Positions 50,696 to 58,737 of a stretch of 64,000 bases of DNA are shown here, one piece after another. The position numbers and the translations under genes were made by a program. The first letter of the stretch is position 1. Every line of letters starts with the position of its first letter. This stretch comes from a virus, in the IMG/VR virus record IMGVR_UViG_3300015024_000001, positions 1-64,000 of that record. One strand, written 5' to 3'. The notes below the pieces were generated by a model. It did no database searches, was not told where the DNA came from, and saw nothing but the letters and a program-made list of their open reading frames with translations.

Positions 50696-51147
50696 TTTTT
50701 CCTATTACCGAATTTCTTTTTATACATATCGTCAATGTGATCATTGATGCCAACAATATGAATATTTCGTTTTCCTACTTTTTTATCTAAGCTAGACAAA
50801 GCTCCACTAAAACGTTCATCATATTGTGAAGCTGGATTACCAACAAGATGTTCAACATGAATAGACTTTGCTGTTTTTATAGGTACTTCAGCAATACCTG
50901 TTACTACTTTTCTTTTCTTTCCACTTTTTAGATCAGTATAAGTTTTCTTTAAAAACTCTAGTTTAGGTTTTGTATTAAGGTGCTGTCTAAGATTAGTAGA
51001 ACCACGCATTGCATTAATTACATCTAACCTATCTTCATTGATAGGATTATGTTCATTCCTAAGAAGATCTTTAGTTGTAGATCCCCATTTATTCAGAACC
51101 TTCATCCAATCAGGATCTTTATAGCCGAAGTCACTCATTAAATACAT
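50692..51147 (-). CDS. Basic paralogue 1 with MSDFG leader
   Basis: 151 residues from the ATG at 51147: MYLMSDFGYKDPDWMKVLNK. Paralogous to 53467-53883: both have leader, KW, LKKxYxD, R(K/R)VVTG, LVGNP, F-x-GA, and a final D-x-(M/L)Y-x-KK-x-G. Highly basic overall. HVEHLVGNPAS is reminiscent of a nuclease or ADP-ribosyl-type pocket, but no family is certain. Likely packaged. Confidence 0.55.
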   Translation of the reverse strand: MYLMSDFGYKDPDWMKVLNKWGSTTKDLLRNEHNPINEDRLDVINAMRGSTNLRQHLNTKPKLEFLKKTYTDLKSGKKRKVVTGIAEVPIKTAKSIHVEHLVGNPASQYDERFSGALSSLDKKVGKRNIHIVGINDHIDDMYKKKFGNRKK

Positions 51148-51152
51148 AATGG

Positions 51153-51497
51153 TCACCAATTATACTTAGTTGCGTAATAGCTTGACCCAAAAGGATCATC
51201 TTTAGCTACCGAACCATCTTTCTTTTTTATACCAGCAAATCGTTTCTGAAAATTATCACGTCGTTTATCATCTTTATGTACAAGATAATCCTCACGTGTA
51301 TTATCACCCCAAGCTACAGTTTTTTTACGTCCATCAGAACGTTCTACAGTAACTTGATATTTCTTACCTTTTCTTGTAGAAAGTGTTGGCTCAGATATTT
51401 TATGTTCCATATCATTGTATTTAACAGTGTTAGCTTTATTTACTAACAATTTATCTACTGAAGCTACTTCAGCAAAATCACACAGAATAAAGATCAT
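51153..51497 (-). CDS. Basic late protein with LCDFA leader and viral small-basic domain
   Basis: 114 residues: leader MIFILCDFAEV, then KGKKYQVTVERSDGRKKTVA, then WGDNTREDYLVHKDDKRRDNF with an aromatic end (YYATKYNW). The core resembles the small basic domain common in large DNA viruses and phages that reads FG-x(n)-DY-x-x-H-x-D-x-x-RR (DUF5754-like, from memory). Function of that domain is unknown. Confidence 0.5.
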   Translation of the reverse strand: MIFILCDFAEVASVDKLLVNKANTVKYNDMEHKISEPTLSTRKGKKYQVTVERSDGRKKTVAWGDNTREDYLVHKDDKRRDNFQKRFAGIKKKDGSVAKDDPFGSSYYATKYNW

Positions 51498-51850
51498 GTC
51501 TCAGTACTTGTTGTATATTTTTGTTTCTTTTGCAAAGATTTACTAATAACATTAGTACCTGCTCCTACAATACCTGTAGTTACAGCACCAATACCTGCTG
51601 CTAATGCTGCTTCTTTTGCTGTTCTTCCACGATTAGCTTTTTTAAAAGATTCAGCAATATCGCCACCAGCAACTTTTAAAGATTCACCTAACATACGACC
51701 TTTAGGTGCATGTAATAAGTTACGTTCTAAATTAGTAACAGCGATACCACCTAACGCACCTTCACCTGCACCAACAACCATATCACGAGGATCGATTATT
51801 TTCTTTTTTTCTTGTTGCTCACTAGCAAAATCACACAATAGATAAGTCAT
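51494..51850 (-). CDS. Late membrane-active protein with LCDFA leader
   Basis: 118 residues: MTYLLCDFASEQQEKKK, then Gly-rich GAGEGALGGIAVTN and a hydrophobic segment AALAAGIGAVTTGIVGAGTN, ending basic. DFASEQQ recurs inside the protein at 62352 (DADFASEQQ). Overlaps both neighbours by 4 bases. Probably an internal protein that inserts into membrane. Confidence 0.55.
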   Translation of the reverse strand: MTYLLCDFASEQQEKKKIIDPRDMVVGAGEGALGGIAVTNLERNLLHAPKGRMLGESLKVAGGDIAESFKKANRGRTAKEAALAAGIGAVTTGIVGAGTNVISKSLQKKQKYTTSTET

Positions 51851-52353
51851 TTTTTACCTCTATATTTATCTTTTAAAATATTACTCCTCTTCCAAACTTT
51901 ATTCTGTAAAAGTTCAGAATCTGGTACAGTTTCTTCCATCATACCACCATAACCTTTATAGGGATCTGTACGAAAACCAAGATAACCATTTTTAGAAGCG
52001 GCAGAGTCATCTGTCTTACGGATATCTGTAAAATTAGGATTTTTAGATTGATCTTGTTTTGGTGTGCCTTTTTCTAGTTTATATTTCTTTTTTAGAATAT
52101 CTTTATCAGCATCAGTTCCACGCCAATATCTACTATTTTGTCTATTATTCTTTAAAGTATCATTAACTGTTTCTTTCATAAGATTAGAAAGTTTAATATC
52201 TTTTTTGTTATGTGTTATATTAGTAACGTATTCTCCTAAGTTAGTAGGTTTATCTAGCTTACCATTTCTGATTTTAGATCCACTAAGTTCGTACAAATTT
52301 TTCAACTGCTTATTAGCTTTTTTAATATAACCAAAATCTACTAAAAACCACAT
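51847..52353 (-). CDS. Basic late protein with VDFG leader
   Basis: 168 residues from the ATG at 52353, just after the preceding stop; an upstream in-frame start would overlap. MWFLVDFGYIKKANKQL opens the protein, then Lys/Asn-rich sequence (TNITHNKKDIKLSNLMKE, RNGKLDKPTNLGEY) and GYLGFRTDPYKGYGGMMEE. Possibly an enzyme fragment such as an ADP-ribosyltransferase, but no motif is firm. Confidence 0.5.
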   Translation of the reverse strand: MWFLVDFGYIKKANKQLKNLYELSGSKIRNGKLDKPTNLGEYVTNITHNKKDIKLSNLMKETVNDTLKNNRQNSRYWRGTDADKDILKKKYKLEKGTPKQDQSKNPNFTDIRKTDDSAASKNGYLGFRTDPYKGYGGMMEETVPDSELLQNKVWKRSNILKDKYRGKK

Positions 52354-52354
52354 A

Positions 52355-53470
52355 CTATTTATTTCTCTTATTTTGTAAACTAGAACTGTTCTGTGAAAAC
52401 CAATTGCGTATACCTTTCTGTTTAGGTTTCTTGCTTGTGTAAGAACCACCTTCAGCTTTGTACTTACGTGTTGCTATAGATGCTTTAACAGCTGACCATT
52501 GCCCAGCCACACCTCCTTTATCAGAAGCTTTTGTTTGTGCTACTATGGCACGCCATCTAGGGCTGTTTTTCTCTTTACCAAAATCTACATACTCCCGAGC
52601 TTTATCATACACACCTTGCAAGTCACCGTCACCTTTCTTTTCTATGGTTCTAATTTTCTTGCGTAGTTTAAAAGGTATTTGTGACCACTTTTCTGTTGGT
52701 ATTGATATATGTTGTGAATGTCCAGCATCAAAGTCACATAGAAGGAAAGTGGTACGGGAGAAACCAATACCGAGTGTCTCATACACAGGATGTTTATATC
52801 CAGCTTTGGTTTTTATATATCCAGCAGGTTCTTTGGTGTCAGGATCTATATTAATCTTCTTTTTACCTTTTAATGTGGCTATAACTTGCCTAGGTTCATC
52901 TCCCTGTGTAGGTAGATATAAACCTCCTTTCTTAGCATCAGCACTGTACTTAACATTCTTAGCATAAGTATGTTTACCACCAGATGTTACACTGATAATA
53001 GTTGAAGATTCTTTTAACTTTTTAAGAAGTTTTTCATACTCATCTTTATCTATTTTACCAGCTAAAAAATCGTTAATTACTTTACGTTTATCTACTGTCT
53101 CATTGATTTTAGATATGTTAGATAAATCCAAAGGTTTATCACTTTCTAAGTCTGGATCCCATCTACTTTTACTACGATAAAGATTTGATCGTGTTGTTGC
53201 TGGCTCTAATTTGTTGTTGGAAGGTCTTATAGATTTAGCATAGTCATCTACTTTCATTGTTGGTCTAGCACCAACAACTGATGTAAAAGCTTCGCCATGA
53301 ATATCAACTATAGAAGACTTAGCATTTTTGTTTGTTTTTAAAGGTAAAGGAAGACGAAATACCTTACCTTCAGAACCCATCCAGTCTCTAGTTAATCGCT
53401 TACCATCACGACTTAAACCTGCTGGTCTAGGTACTAAATTCTTCATTTTCTTTAATTGTTCAGGTGTCAT
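52355..53470 (-). CDS. Two-part basic late protein with internal LLCDF element
   Basis: 371 residues. The N-terminal part (about 1-240) is basic, with VFRLPLPLKT and SITVTSGGKHTYAKN-like strands. At about residue 245 the leader-like TTFLLCDFDAG appears without a start codon nearby, followed by a second domain (VYDKAREYVDFGKEKNSPRW, GGVAGQWSAVKASIATRKY). This looks like a fusion of a leaderless protein with a leader-bearing one, or a polyprotein cut at the leader by the maturation protease. Confidence 0.5.
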   Translation of the reverse strand: MTPEQLKKMKNLVPRPAGLSRDGKRLTRDWMGSEGKVFRLPLPLKTNKNAKSSIVDIHGEAFTSVVGARPTMKVDDYAKSIRPSNNKLEPATTRSNLYRSKSRWDPDLESDKPLDLSNISKINETVDKRKVINDFLAGKIDKDEYEKLLKKLKESSTIISVTSGGKHTYAKNVKYSADAKKGGLYLPTQGDEPRQVIATLKGKKKINIDPDTKEPAGYIKTKAGYKHPVYETLGIGFSRTTFLLCDFDAGHSQHISIPTEKWSQIPFKLRKKIRTIEKKGDGDLQGVYDKAREYVDFGKEKNSPRWRAIVAQTKASDKGGVAGQWSAVKASIATRKYKAEGGSYTSKKPKQKGIRNWFSQNSSSLQNKRNK

Positions 53471-53883
53471 ACTCTTTTACTTCCCAATTTTTTGTTGTAT
53501 AGACGATCAACAGCATTGTTGATAGGATCAATTTCTATATTTTTAGTACCAGCTCTTTTACGTACAGAATCCACTGCACCCTTGAACTTATTATCTCTCT
53601 TTGAGAAAGGATTACCAACTAGATTTCGTACTATCAGACGGTCAAGTTTATCTTTACCTTGCATCATACCAGTAACTACTCTACGATTACGTCCTTGAGT
53701 ATCTTTATATTCTTTCTTAAGTAGTTCTAGTCCTTGTCTATTACGCATACTGTCCAACATCATTTGTCGATGGTAAGCTGTAGTATCATTAAATGGCTCT
53801 ATTGATTTACTTATACGTGACCATTTATCCAATATTTTATTATAATTCGGTTCTTTAAAAGCAAACTCAGCTAGTAGGTACAT
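53467..53883 (-). CDS. Basic paralogue 2 with LAEFA leader
   Basis: 138 residues: MYLLAEFAFKEPNYNKILDK. Shares at least eight sequence blocks with 50692-51147, including KW near 20, LLKKEYKD, RRVVTG and LVGNP. The two genes lie 2.3 kb apart, so an old duplication. Strongly basic, predicted internal virion protein. Confidence 0.55.
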   Translation of the reverse strand: MYLLAEFAFKEPNYNKILDKWSRISKSIEPFNDTTAYHRQMMLDSMRNRQGLELLKKEYKDTQGRNRRVVTGMMQGKDKLDRLIVRNLVGNPFSKRDNKFKGAVDSVRKRAGTKNIEIDPINNAVDRLYNKKLGSKRV

Positions 53884-54187
53884 TTTGAGAATCCATATGT
53901 TGTTTTATTTTTAGCCATCTCTCTGTGCTAAACTTTTCTTGGTTAAAATACCACTGTCTTATACCACTATGACCTTTACTTACATTACAGGAACGACAAG
54001 CAGGGATCAAATTTGAGTACTCATCACTACCAAATTTAGCTAGAGGTGTTATGTGGTCTATAGTTAGTTCTTTATGTTTTTGGGTATAACCACAATAAGC
54101 ACATTGATTGTTCCATTCTTCTTTTAGATGTTTACGCATCATTGCGGCATGTTGACGAGGGATATACAACTCAAGACCGCTTTGCAT
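53867..54187 (-). CDS. HNH endonuclease (McrA-like)
   Basis: 106 residues from the ATG at 54187 (a TTG two codons earlier is possible). CAYCGYTQKHKELTIDHITP and LAKFGSDEYSNLIPACRSCN give a zinc-binding CxxC pair each side of the D-H catalytic core, with N in the position expected for HNH. A small free-standing nuclease, either homing or involved in packaging. Overlaps the next gene by 17 bases. Confidence 0.8.
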   Translation of the reverse strand: MQSGLELYIPRQHAAMMRKHLKEEWNNQCAYCGYTQKHKELTIDHITPLAKFGSDEYSNLIPACRSCNVSKGHSGIRQWYFNQEKFSTERWLKIKQHMDSQNVPTS

Positions 54188-54193
54188 GATCAA

Positions 54194-54408
54194 ACTCCAA
54201 ATATAATCTGAACTTATAGTTTAATTATAACCTATAACTGATAAATCCCCTACTTGACTGCGTTTTGCCCGTTTGTCCTGAATATATATTACAATAAAAG
54301 AAAAATACATATGTCAAATAGTAAGTTTCTCATATTAAAAATCTTTTCGATGAAGAAGCCCAACAAAAAGCTGGCAAGTCAAGCAAGAGTTAGGTGGATT
54401 TGATTAAA
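54194..54408 (+). other. Intergenic region with a short basic + strand frame
   Basis: About 215 bases between the endolysin stop and the HNH gene. On the + strand the ATG at 54311 could give a 30-residue basic peptide (MSNSKFLILKIFSMKKPNKK) stopping at 54403. TTGACT at 54255 and TATATT further on are AT-rich promoter-like words with poor spacing. No strong terminator was seen for the endolysin direction; a near-palindrome TTGATTAAATCAA lies beside its stop. Confidence 0.3.
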
Positions 54409-55674
54409 TCAAGCCAAAACCTCATGAGCTTTATTATAATAAGCTATGCGGTCGTCTATACCGTTGAGTCCTCCGTTGACAACTCTTGTGACCATATAGA
54501 TGTCAGCACCTTCCTTATTAATATAATCAGACAGTGTGTTTTTATTCCAAAACCAACCAGCGCTAGTGAAGGGATAGTTATCAGCTACATAATAACAACC
54601 TTGTTTAATAACTTCAGGATCGTTTATATCTTTTGAGAAACTCGTATAATTTCCACGTCCTGTTAATTGTATAAAACCTGAACCTTTAAATTTACAACCA
54701 TCACCTTTTTGTGTGTTACCTAAATCTTCACGACCTTCATAATCATCACCTGAAGCTATTTCCTTAGTATAAATAAGACCTGCAGATTCAGCCCCAACTT
54801 GCCCTAAGAACTGGCAAACATCTTCATGGGTGTTTATACCAAAAGTCTGCAAACACCTCTTAAAATCGATATACAAGGCATCTGATAGCGTATTATTATA
54901 TATATCTTCTAGTTGTGCTTTTGTTGGTATAAAATCCGTAGAAAAAGAAATTAATTGATCATCTTTATATAGAGAAACATGTTCAGCAAAAGCATATAAA
55001 ATACCAAGTATACTATTACAATTTAATTTTATATGTTTTTGAGATGGTGCTTCATAGCTAGTAATGGATAGTGATTGACCAGAAGCTATTGAAATTTTTT
55101 CATTAGAACTTAGTAAAGAAGAATCAATAGGTTTGGTTTTAAACCATGTCTTTTGATTAGCTTTTACGTACAACCCTGTAGTGTTTTGTTCTTGGCTACT
55201 ACTTGCCGAAGATTTTCCCAGCAAATTAGTTGGGTTAATAATATCATCAGCTATTTCAGCAATTGTATTAATAGTTGGATCTTTTGTTATTGAATTAACA
55301 ATAGATTCAGCAGGTTTTTCTACAACTTGTGTTACCGTTGTAATAATATTAGCGGGTTGATCTTGTACAGCTACAATAGGTACAACAGGTACTACAGGAA
55401 TTTCTACAATAGCAGGTTGCATAACAGCTACTTTTACAACATCTGTCTTATCACGTCCAATAATACCTTTAGGTGTATAAATATTAGGCTCTACTAATTT
55501 TAAAGTAGCAGCAACTCCAGTAGCAATAACAGATGAAATCAAGTGTTCTATATCTTTACGACTTAAATTACCATCAATTGCAGAATCAATAGCTGGTTGA
55601 CAACTAGTTATATAGAATAAACCGATAACTGTCCAAAAATGTTTAGTAGTAAATAAATTACGTTGTTCTAACAT
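54409..55674 (-). CDS. Endolysin with GH19 chitinase-like domain and lipobox-like start
   Basis: 421 residues. The C-terminal 170 match the GH19/lysozyme domain: VCQFLGQVGAESAG with catalytic Glu, DDYEGREDLGNTQKGDGCKF, KGSGFIQLTGRGNY, SAGWFWNKNTL, and RVVNGGLNGIDDR. It should cleave peptidoglycan. The N-terminus has TKHFWTVIGLFYITSCQ; ITSC fits a lipoprotein cleavage box, so a membrane-anchored or signal-arrest form is possible. A second part (IEHLISSVIATGVAATLKL, IYTPKGIIGRDK) resembles a holin-associated small protein common in cyanobacterial phages. Gln/Val-rich middle linker. Confidence 0.75.
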   Translation of the reverse strand: MLEQRNLFTTKHFWTVIGLFYITSCQPAIDSAIDGNLSRKDIEHLISSVIATGVAATLKLVEPNIYTPKGIIGRDKTDVVKVAVMQPAIVEIPVVPVVPIVAVQDQPANIITTVTQVVEKPAESIVNSITKDPTINTIAEIADDIINPTNLLGKSSASSSQEQNTTGLYVKANQKTWFKTKPIDSSLLSSNEKISIASGQSLSITSYEAPSQKHIKLNCNSILGILYAFAEHVSLYKDDQLISFSTDFIPTKAQLEDIYNNTLSDALYIDFKRCLQTFGINTHEDVCQFLGQVGAESAGLIYTKEIASGDDYEGREDLGNTQKGDGCKFKGSGFIQLTGRGNYTSFSKDINDPEVIKQGCYYVADNYPFTSAGWFWNKNTLSDYINKEGADIYMVTRVVNGGLNGIDDRIAYYNKAHEVLA

Positions 55675-55689
55675 TTTAATTTCCTCCTT

Positions 55690-56409
55690 TTAATTTTTAT
55701 TTTCTTTCTTTTTACGATTGGCTAATGCTAAAGCAGTTCCAACACCAGCAATACCTAACACACCTGCACCGAGAGCTAATCCAAGACCTATACCACCTTT
55801 ACCTTTAGGTTTGACTGCTTCTGTTACTGTCTTTACTTTAGATGTATCAAATTTAACTTGAGGTATATCTAATTTGATATCAGGTACTTTTGTAAACTTC
55901 TTAGCAAGCTTTGTTTGAGCTTTACTTACAGATTGTACTTTAATATCTTTACTTGGACTCTTCGGTGTGAGTATATCTTTAGGATCTAATTTATTCTTTT
56001 TCTCTCCAATAGTTGAGGCTGATTGTGGTATATATTTACCTGTTGATATTTTAGAATCATTGATAATTTTATTACCCTTTTCAGATTTCAGTTGCATACC
56101 AGCAGTATTACTATTGTCAGTATATTTAGTTTTTCGAGGTAGTTGTATATTGTCGTCTGCTAACTGATAAGGTGCTAGAATTTTACCTTTAGTACCGAAA
56201 ACTTTGGTTCGTGCTTCAAGAGGGTCAGCATCTCTTAAATTCTTACGGTTTCGTAAGAACCTTTCTGATACATCTTTATTAGATGGATTAACACCTACTT
56301 CGTCCACAGTCATACGTTTTGCTGTTTTTAACTCAGCTTCACGTTTCTTTTTTTTATTCTCTTTATTACCAAAGGTTGCATAAGGCAACATATTAGCTAG
56401 TATAAACAT
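55690..56409 (-). CDS. Basic late protein with C-terminal glycine-rich membrane helix
   Basis: 239 residues. N-terminus MFILANMLPYATFGNKENKK ends in a TFG-type leader, then a long Lys-rich segment, KVPDIKLDIPQVKFDTSKVK repeats and finally IGLGLALGAGVLGIAGVGT, a helix with a basic tail (NRKKKENKN). Composition matches an internal head protein that could span a membrane. Confidence 0.5.
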   Translation of the reverse strand: MFILANMLPYATFGNKENKKKKREAELKTAKRMTVDEVGVNPSNKDVSERFLRNRKNLRDADPLEARTKVFGTKGKILAPYQLADDNIQLPRKTKYTDNSNTAGMQLKSEKGNKIINDSKISTGKYIPQSASTIGEKKNKLDPKDILTPKSPSKDIKVQSVSKAQTKLAKKFTKVPDIKLDIPQVKFDTSKVKTVTEAVKPKGKGGIGLGLALGAGVLGIAGVGTALALANRKKKENKN

Positions 56410-56412
56410 ATA

Positions 56413-56946
56413 TTATTCTATCTCAGAAATAACTATAGAAGTGTCAGCCCAACTTTTGCCGAAGCCCAATTTCTGCCATTTATCGAGGTCAGCCATAGAA
56501 GAGAAAGTAGTACCATTAGATAAAGCCTCAACGAGTTTTTCTGCAGTCTTACGTGAAACATAAGGTAGTGATGCTAGTTCATCAACAGTTGCTATCTTTA
56601 ATGTAATTTGTTTTGCACCTTGCACTACATGGTCAGGTGAATTAAGACTTGTAAGATCAATAACAGTAGGTTGTACTTCAGCAATAGTCTCTGCTTGTCC
56701 ATAAGAAGGTTGAAAATGTTGTTCAATAACATTTTTATTAGCAACTGGATTATAATGAGATTCAATTACATTTCTTTCTATGTGGCTTAATTCTGGTGCT
56801 AAAATTGTACCATGATCAACTAATGTTGCAAAAGTTGACTGTAGTGCAAGTTGAGGTAACTCAGATTCAAAATAAGGTTTGGAACGTTGTTGGTAAACAG
56901 AACCATCTTGAGTTACAAATGTACGATGTAAAATATATTTACGCAT
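56413..56946 (-). CDS. Helix-hairpin-helix protein
   Basis: 177 residues. C-terminal 60 residues contain IATVDELASLPYVSRKTAEK with FSSMADLDKWQKLGFGKS, the ComEA-like helix-hairpin-helix pattern that binds DNA backbone. The N-terminal MRKYILHRTFVTQDGSVYQQ is a beta segment like those of small cyanobacterial/phage proteins. Contains a CCATAGAAGAGAAAG copy at 56493. Possible DNA-binding virion or packaging accessory protein. Confidence 0.55.
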   Translation of the reverse strand: MRKYILHRTFVTQDGSVYQQRSKPYFESELPQLALQSTFATLVDHGTILAPELSHIERNVIESHYNPVANKNVIEQHFQPSYGQAETIAEVQPTVIDLTSLNSPDHVVQGAKQITLKIATVDELASLPYVSRKTAEKLVEALSNGTTFSSMADLDKWQKLGFGKSWADTSIVISEIE

Positions 56947-57196
56947 TAGGGTTATTTAAGATATTGTTAGTTTGTGCAATATTAGGTTGCGGTGTCGGTA
57001 CAGTATAAGTTTTCTTTTTTCCTTTACCAATTAAAGGTGCAGCTATATCATCAGCGACTGGTGCTATAGCTTTTCCAATACTTGCAAGAAAAGAACCTCC
57101 AGAATTTGTAACTGGTGTCGCTACTTTCTGTCCTATAGCTTCTCCAGCATCTTCTATTAATGTGGTGGCTATGCCAAAATCAGATATTATGTGCAT
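56939..57196 (-). CDS. Late protein with ISDFG leader
   Basis: 85 residues: MHIISDFGIATTLIEDAGEA, a hydrophobic/small-residue middle (SFLASIGKAIAPVADDIAAP), then IGKGKKKTYTVPTPQP. Leader of the D-F-G type. Overlaps its neighbour by 8 bases. Probably packaged; unknown role. Confidence 0.5.
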   Translation of the reverse strand: MHIISDFGIATTLIEDAGEAIGQKVATPVTNSGGSFLASIGKAIAPVADDIAAPLIGKGKKKTYTVPTPQPNIAQTNNILNNPNA

Positions 57197-57317
57197 ATAT
57201 TAATTTCCAATCTGTACCTTGTAATTTATATAAATTAGTTGGTTCTTGTTTTTGTGCTAGTGATGTAATACGGATAGGTAAAGGTAATCTTATTACTGAA
57301 CCTTGTTTATGTAGCAT
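57180..57317 (-). CDS. 45-residue basic peptide
   Basis: ATG at 57317, ending 17 bases inside the next gene. SVIRLPLPIRITSLAQKQEP resembles the VFRLPLPLKT segment of the protein at 52355-53470. Short, but coding-like and well placed. Confidence 0.4.
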   Translation of the reverse strand: MLHKQGSVIRLPLPIRITSLAQKQEPTNLYKLQGTDWKLIYAHNI

Positions 57318-57353
57318 TGTATTTTATAAGTAACTATATCTATTATATCTTAT

Positions 57354-57476
57354 TTATGTATTTCGTGTACTACTACCTTCTGTTTTTTTAGGTGGCTCTC
57401 TTGGAGTAGGTGTAAAATCGCCAATACCTATAATTATAATAAGAACTACTGAAATAAAACTGTAGGTTTTTCTCAT
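57354..57476 (-). CDS. 40-residue membrane peptide with GDFTP
   Basis: From the ATG at 57476: MRKTYSFISVVLIIIIGIGD, then FTPTPREPPKKTEGSS. A basic start and one transmembrane helix followed by D-F, like the leaders of nearby proteins but longer. Could be a small holin, spanin or signal-bearing peptide. Confidence 0.45.
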   Translation of the reverse strand: MRKTYSFISVVLIIIIGIGDFTPTPREPPKKTEGSSTRNT

Positions 57477-57511
57477 AAGACTTTTATTTTTATTATAACT
57501 TATAAAGATAC

Positions 57512-57567
57512 TTATATGCTATATACAGCATATAAAAATAAAGTAGACTTTTACATCTACTTTATTT
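57512..57567 (-). terminator. Double hairpin terminator after the major capsid gene
   Basis: First stem after the capsid stop: AAATAAAGTAGA paired with TCTACTTTATTT, 12 bp perfect with 8-base loop (57536-57567), followed in - direction by T-rich TTTATATG. A second 9-bp stem TTATATGCT/AGCATATAA lies at 57512-57535. Placed 20 bases after the capsid gene, it probably lowers readthrough or stabilises the capsid mRNA. Confidence 0.75.
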
Positions 57568-57586
57568 AATATATTTAAAACTATTA

Positions 57587-58720
57587 CTAAGAAATCTTAC
57601 GACTCAAACCAAATTTACTGCATTCAACAGAAACTGGTAAGATTCTAGCAAGTACTTCACTTACATCCTTGCTTTGAACAAGTAGATCTTGATATGTGCG
57701 TTGATATATACCAGCTGCAGCATTATTTTCAATAACTCCACCCATAGCTTTAAGGATCTTACCTTTCTTAATGAAACAGTAGCGATCAGTATTCAAAAAG
57801 CGAATATTACCACCAGAAGTACCGGGAGTTACGTCCATTTCTGTACGTTCATCAAATGTACTAATTTTAGGTATACCACGAGCTTCAAGAACAGCTTGCA
57901 GACGCTCAGGAGCAACAACACCTTGTAATGCAGCACCACCATCTAAGAATAAGCTAGAAGCTGCTTCTTTAGTAGATTTCTGTTGTAACAATTCTTGCCA
58001 AACCTTACGTGACATAACAATGGCATCAGGAGCCATACCAGTTGAATCATAATACAAGTTAATGTCATTATAGATGTCTTGAATACCATTAGCTGTTGCA
58101 CGATTAGCAGCTGTCCAAGGAATATCAACAACAGCAGTAGGAAAGTGATCTCCTGCTGTAATCAATGAAGAATCTTTCCAATCTAGGTCAACACTCATCT
58201 GAGTACGAGGATCTACATAATTAACAGCACCAAATTGAATAACTTGCCAAGTCATATATTCCAATAGTTCGCCAACAGAACGTACTAGACCTGAGAGATT
58301 ACCAAATAATAAAGCAGCAAGACTGTTATTAGAACCTTCAATGACTTTACCATCAGCACCCATCATATTTTGTACATAGATACCACGAGCTTCTGCTAGT
58401 TCAATAGCATCACGTAGATTCCATTGGTCTTCTTCGTCATATTCATGTCTAAGACCAACCTTGAAGGATTCAGCAGTGATCTTACGAAATTGACCCTTAC
58501 GAGTTGAAGGGATAGCTCCGTTAGGTGCTACAACAGAAGCCATCGTATTAATCTGCTTTGTAATGTAAGCTAAGAAGTTACGATTATCGTATGTCTTAGT
58601 CTCTACATATTGATCTAACCATTTAGATCTTTGTTGAAGTTCCCACAAAGTTTCGTCAACAACCATATCTGCTTGACGGCTTTGGAGTTCTTCGTTTAGC
58701 CAAGTGCTAATATAAGACAT
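57587..58720 (-). CDS. Major capsid protein (protein E-like)
   Basis: 377 residues. Segment order fits the HK97-fold major capsid protein E group: N-terminal arm MSYISTWLNEELQSRQADMV; loop region AEARGIYVQNMMGADGKVIE; VNYVDPRTQMSVDLDWKDSS; PDAIVMSRKVWQELLQQ; LEARGIPKISTFDERTE; and RFLNTDRYCFIKKGKI. AGGAG ribosome site before the ATG. No large N-terminal delta domain, so a separate scaffold is expected. The protein at 5537-5863 copies residues 7-28 and 110-148. Confidence 0.85.
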   Translation of the reverse strand: MSYISTWLNEELQSRQADMVVDETLWELQQRSKWLDQYVETKTYDNRNFLAYITKQINTMASVVAPNGAIPSTRKGQFRKITAESFKVGLRHEYDEEDQWNLRDAIELAEARGIYVQNMMGADGKVIEGSNNSLAALLFGNLSGLVRSVGELLEYMTWQVIQFGAVNYVDPRTQMSVDLDWKDSSLITAGDHFPTAVVDIPWTAANRATANGIQDIYNDINLYYDSTGMAPDAIVMSRKVWQELLQQKSTKEAASSLFLDGGAALQGVVAPERLQAVLEARGIPKISTFDERTEMDVTPGTSGGNIRFLNTDRYCFIKKGKILKAMGGVIENNAAAGIYQRTYQDLLVQSKDVSEVLARILPVSVECSKFGLSRKIS

Positions 58721-58737
58721 TTTTTAATTCTCCTAAT

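Noticed and set aside
52458-52967. 169-codon + strand frame opposite 52355-53470
   Set aside because: Shadow frame of a well-supported - strand gene; residue content is low-quality and the neighbours are all - strand.
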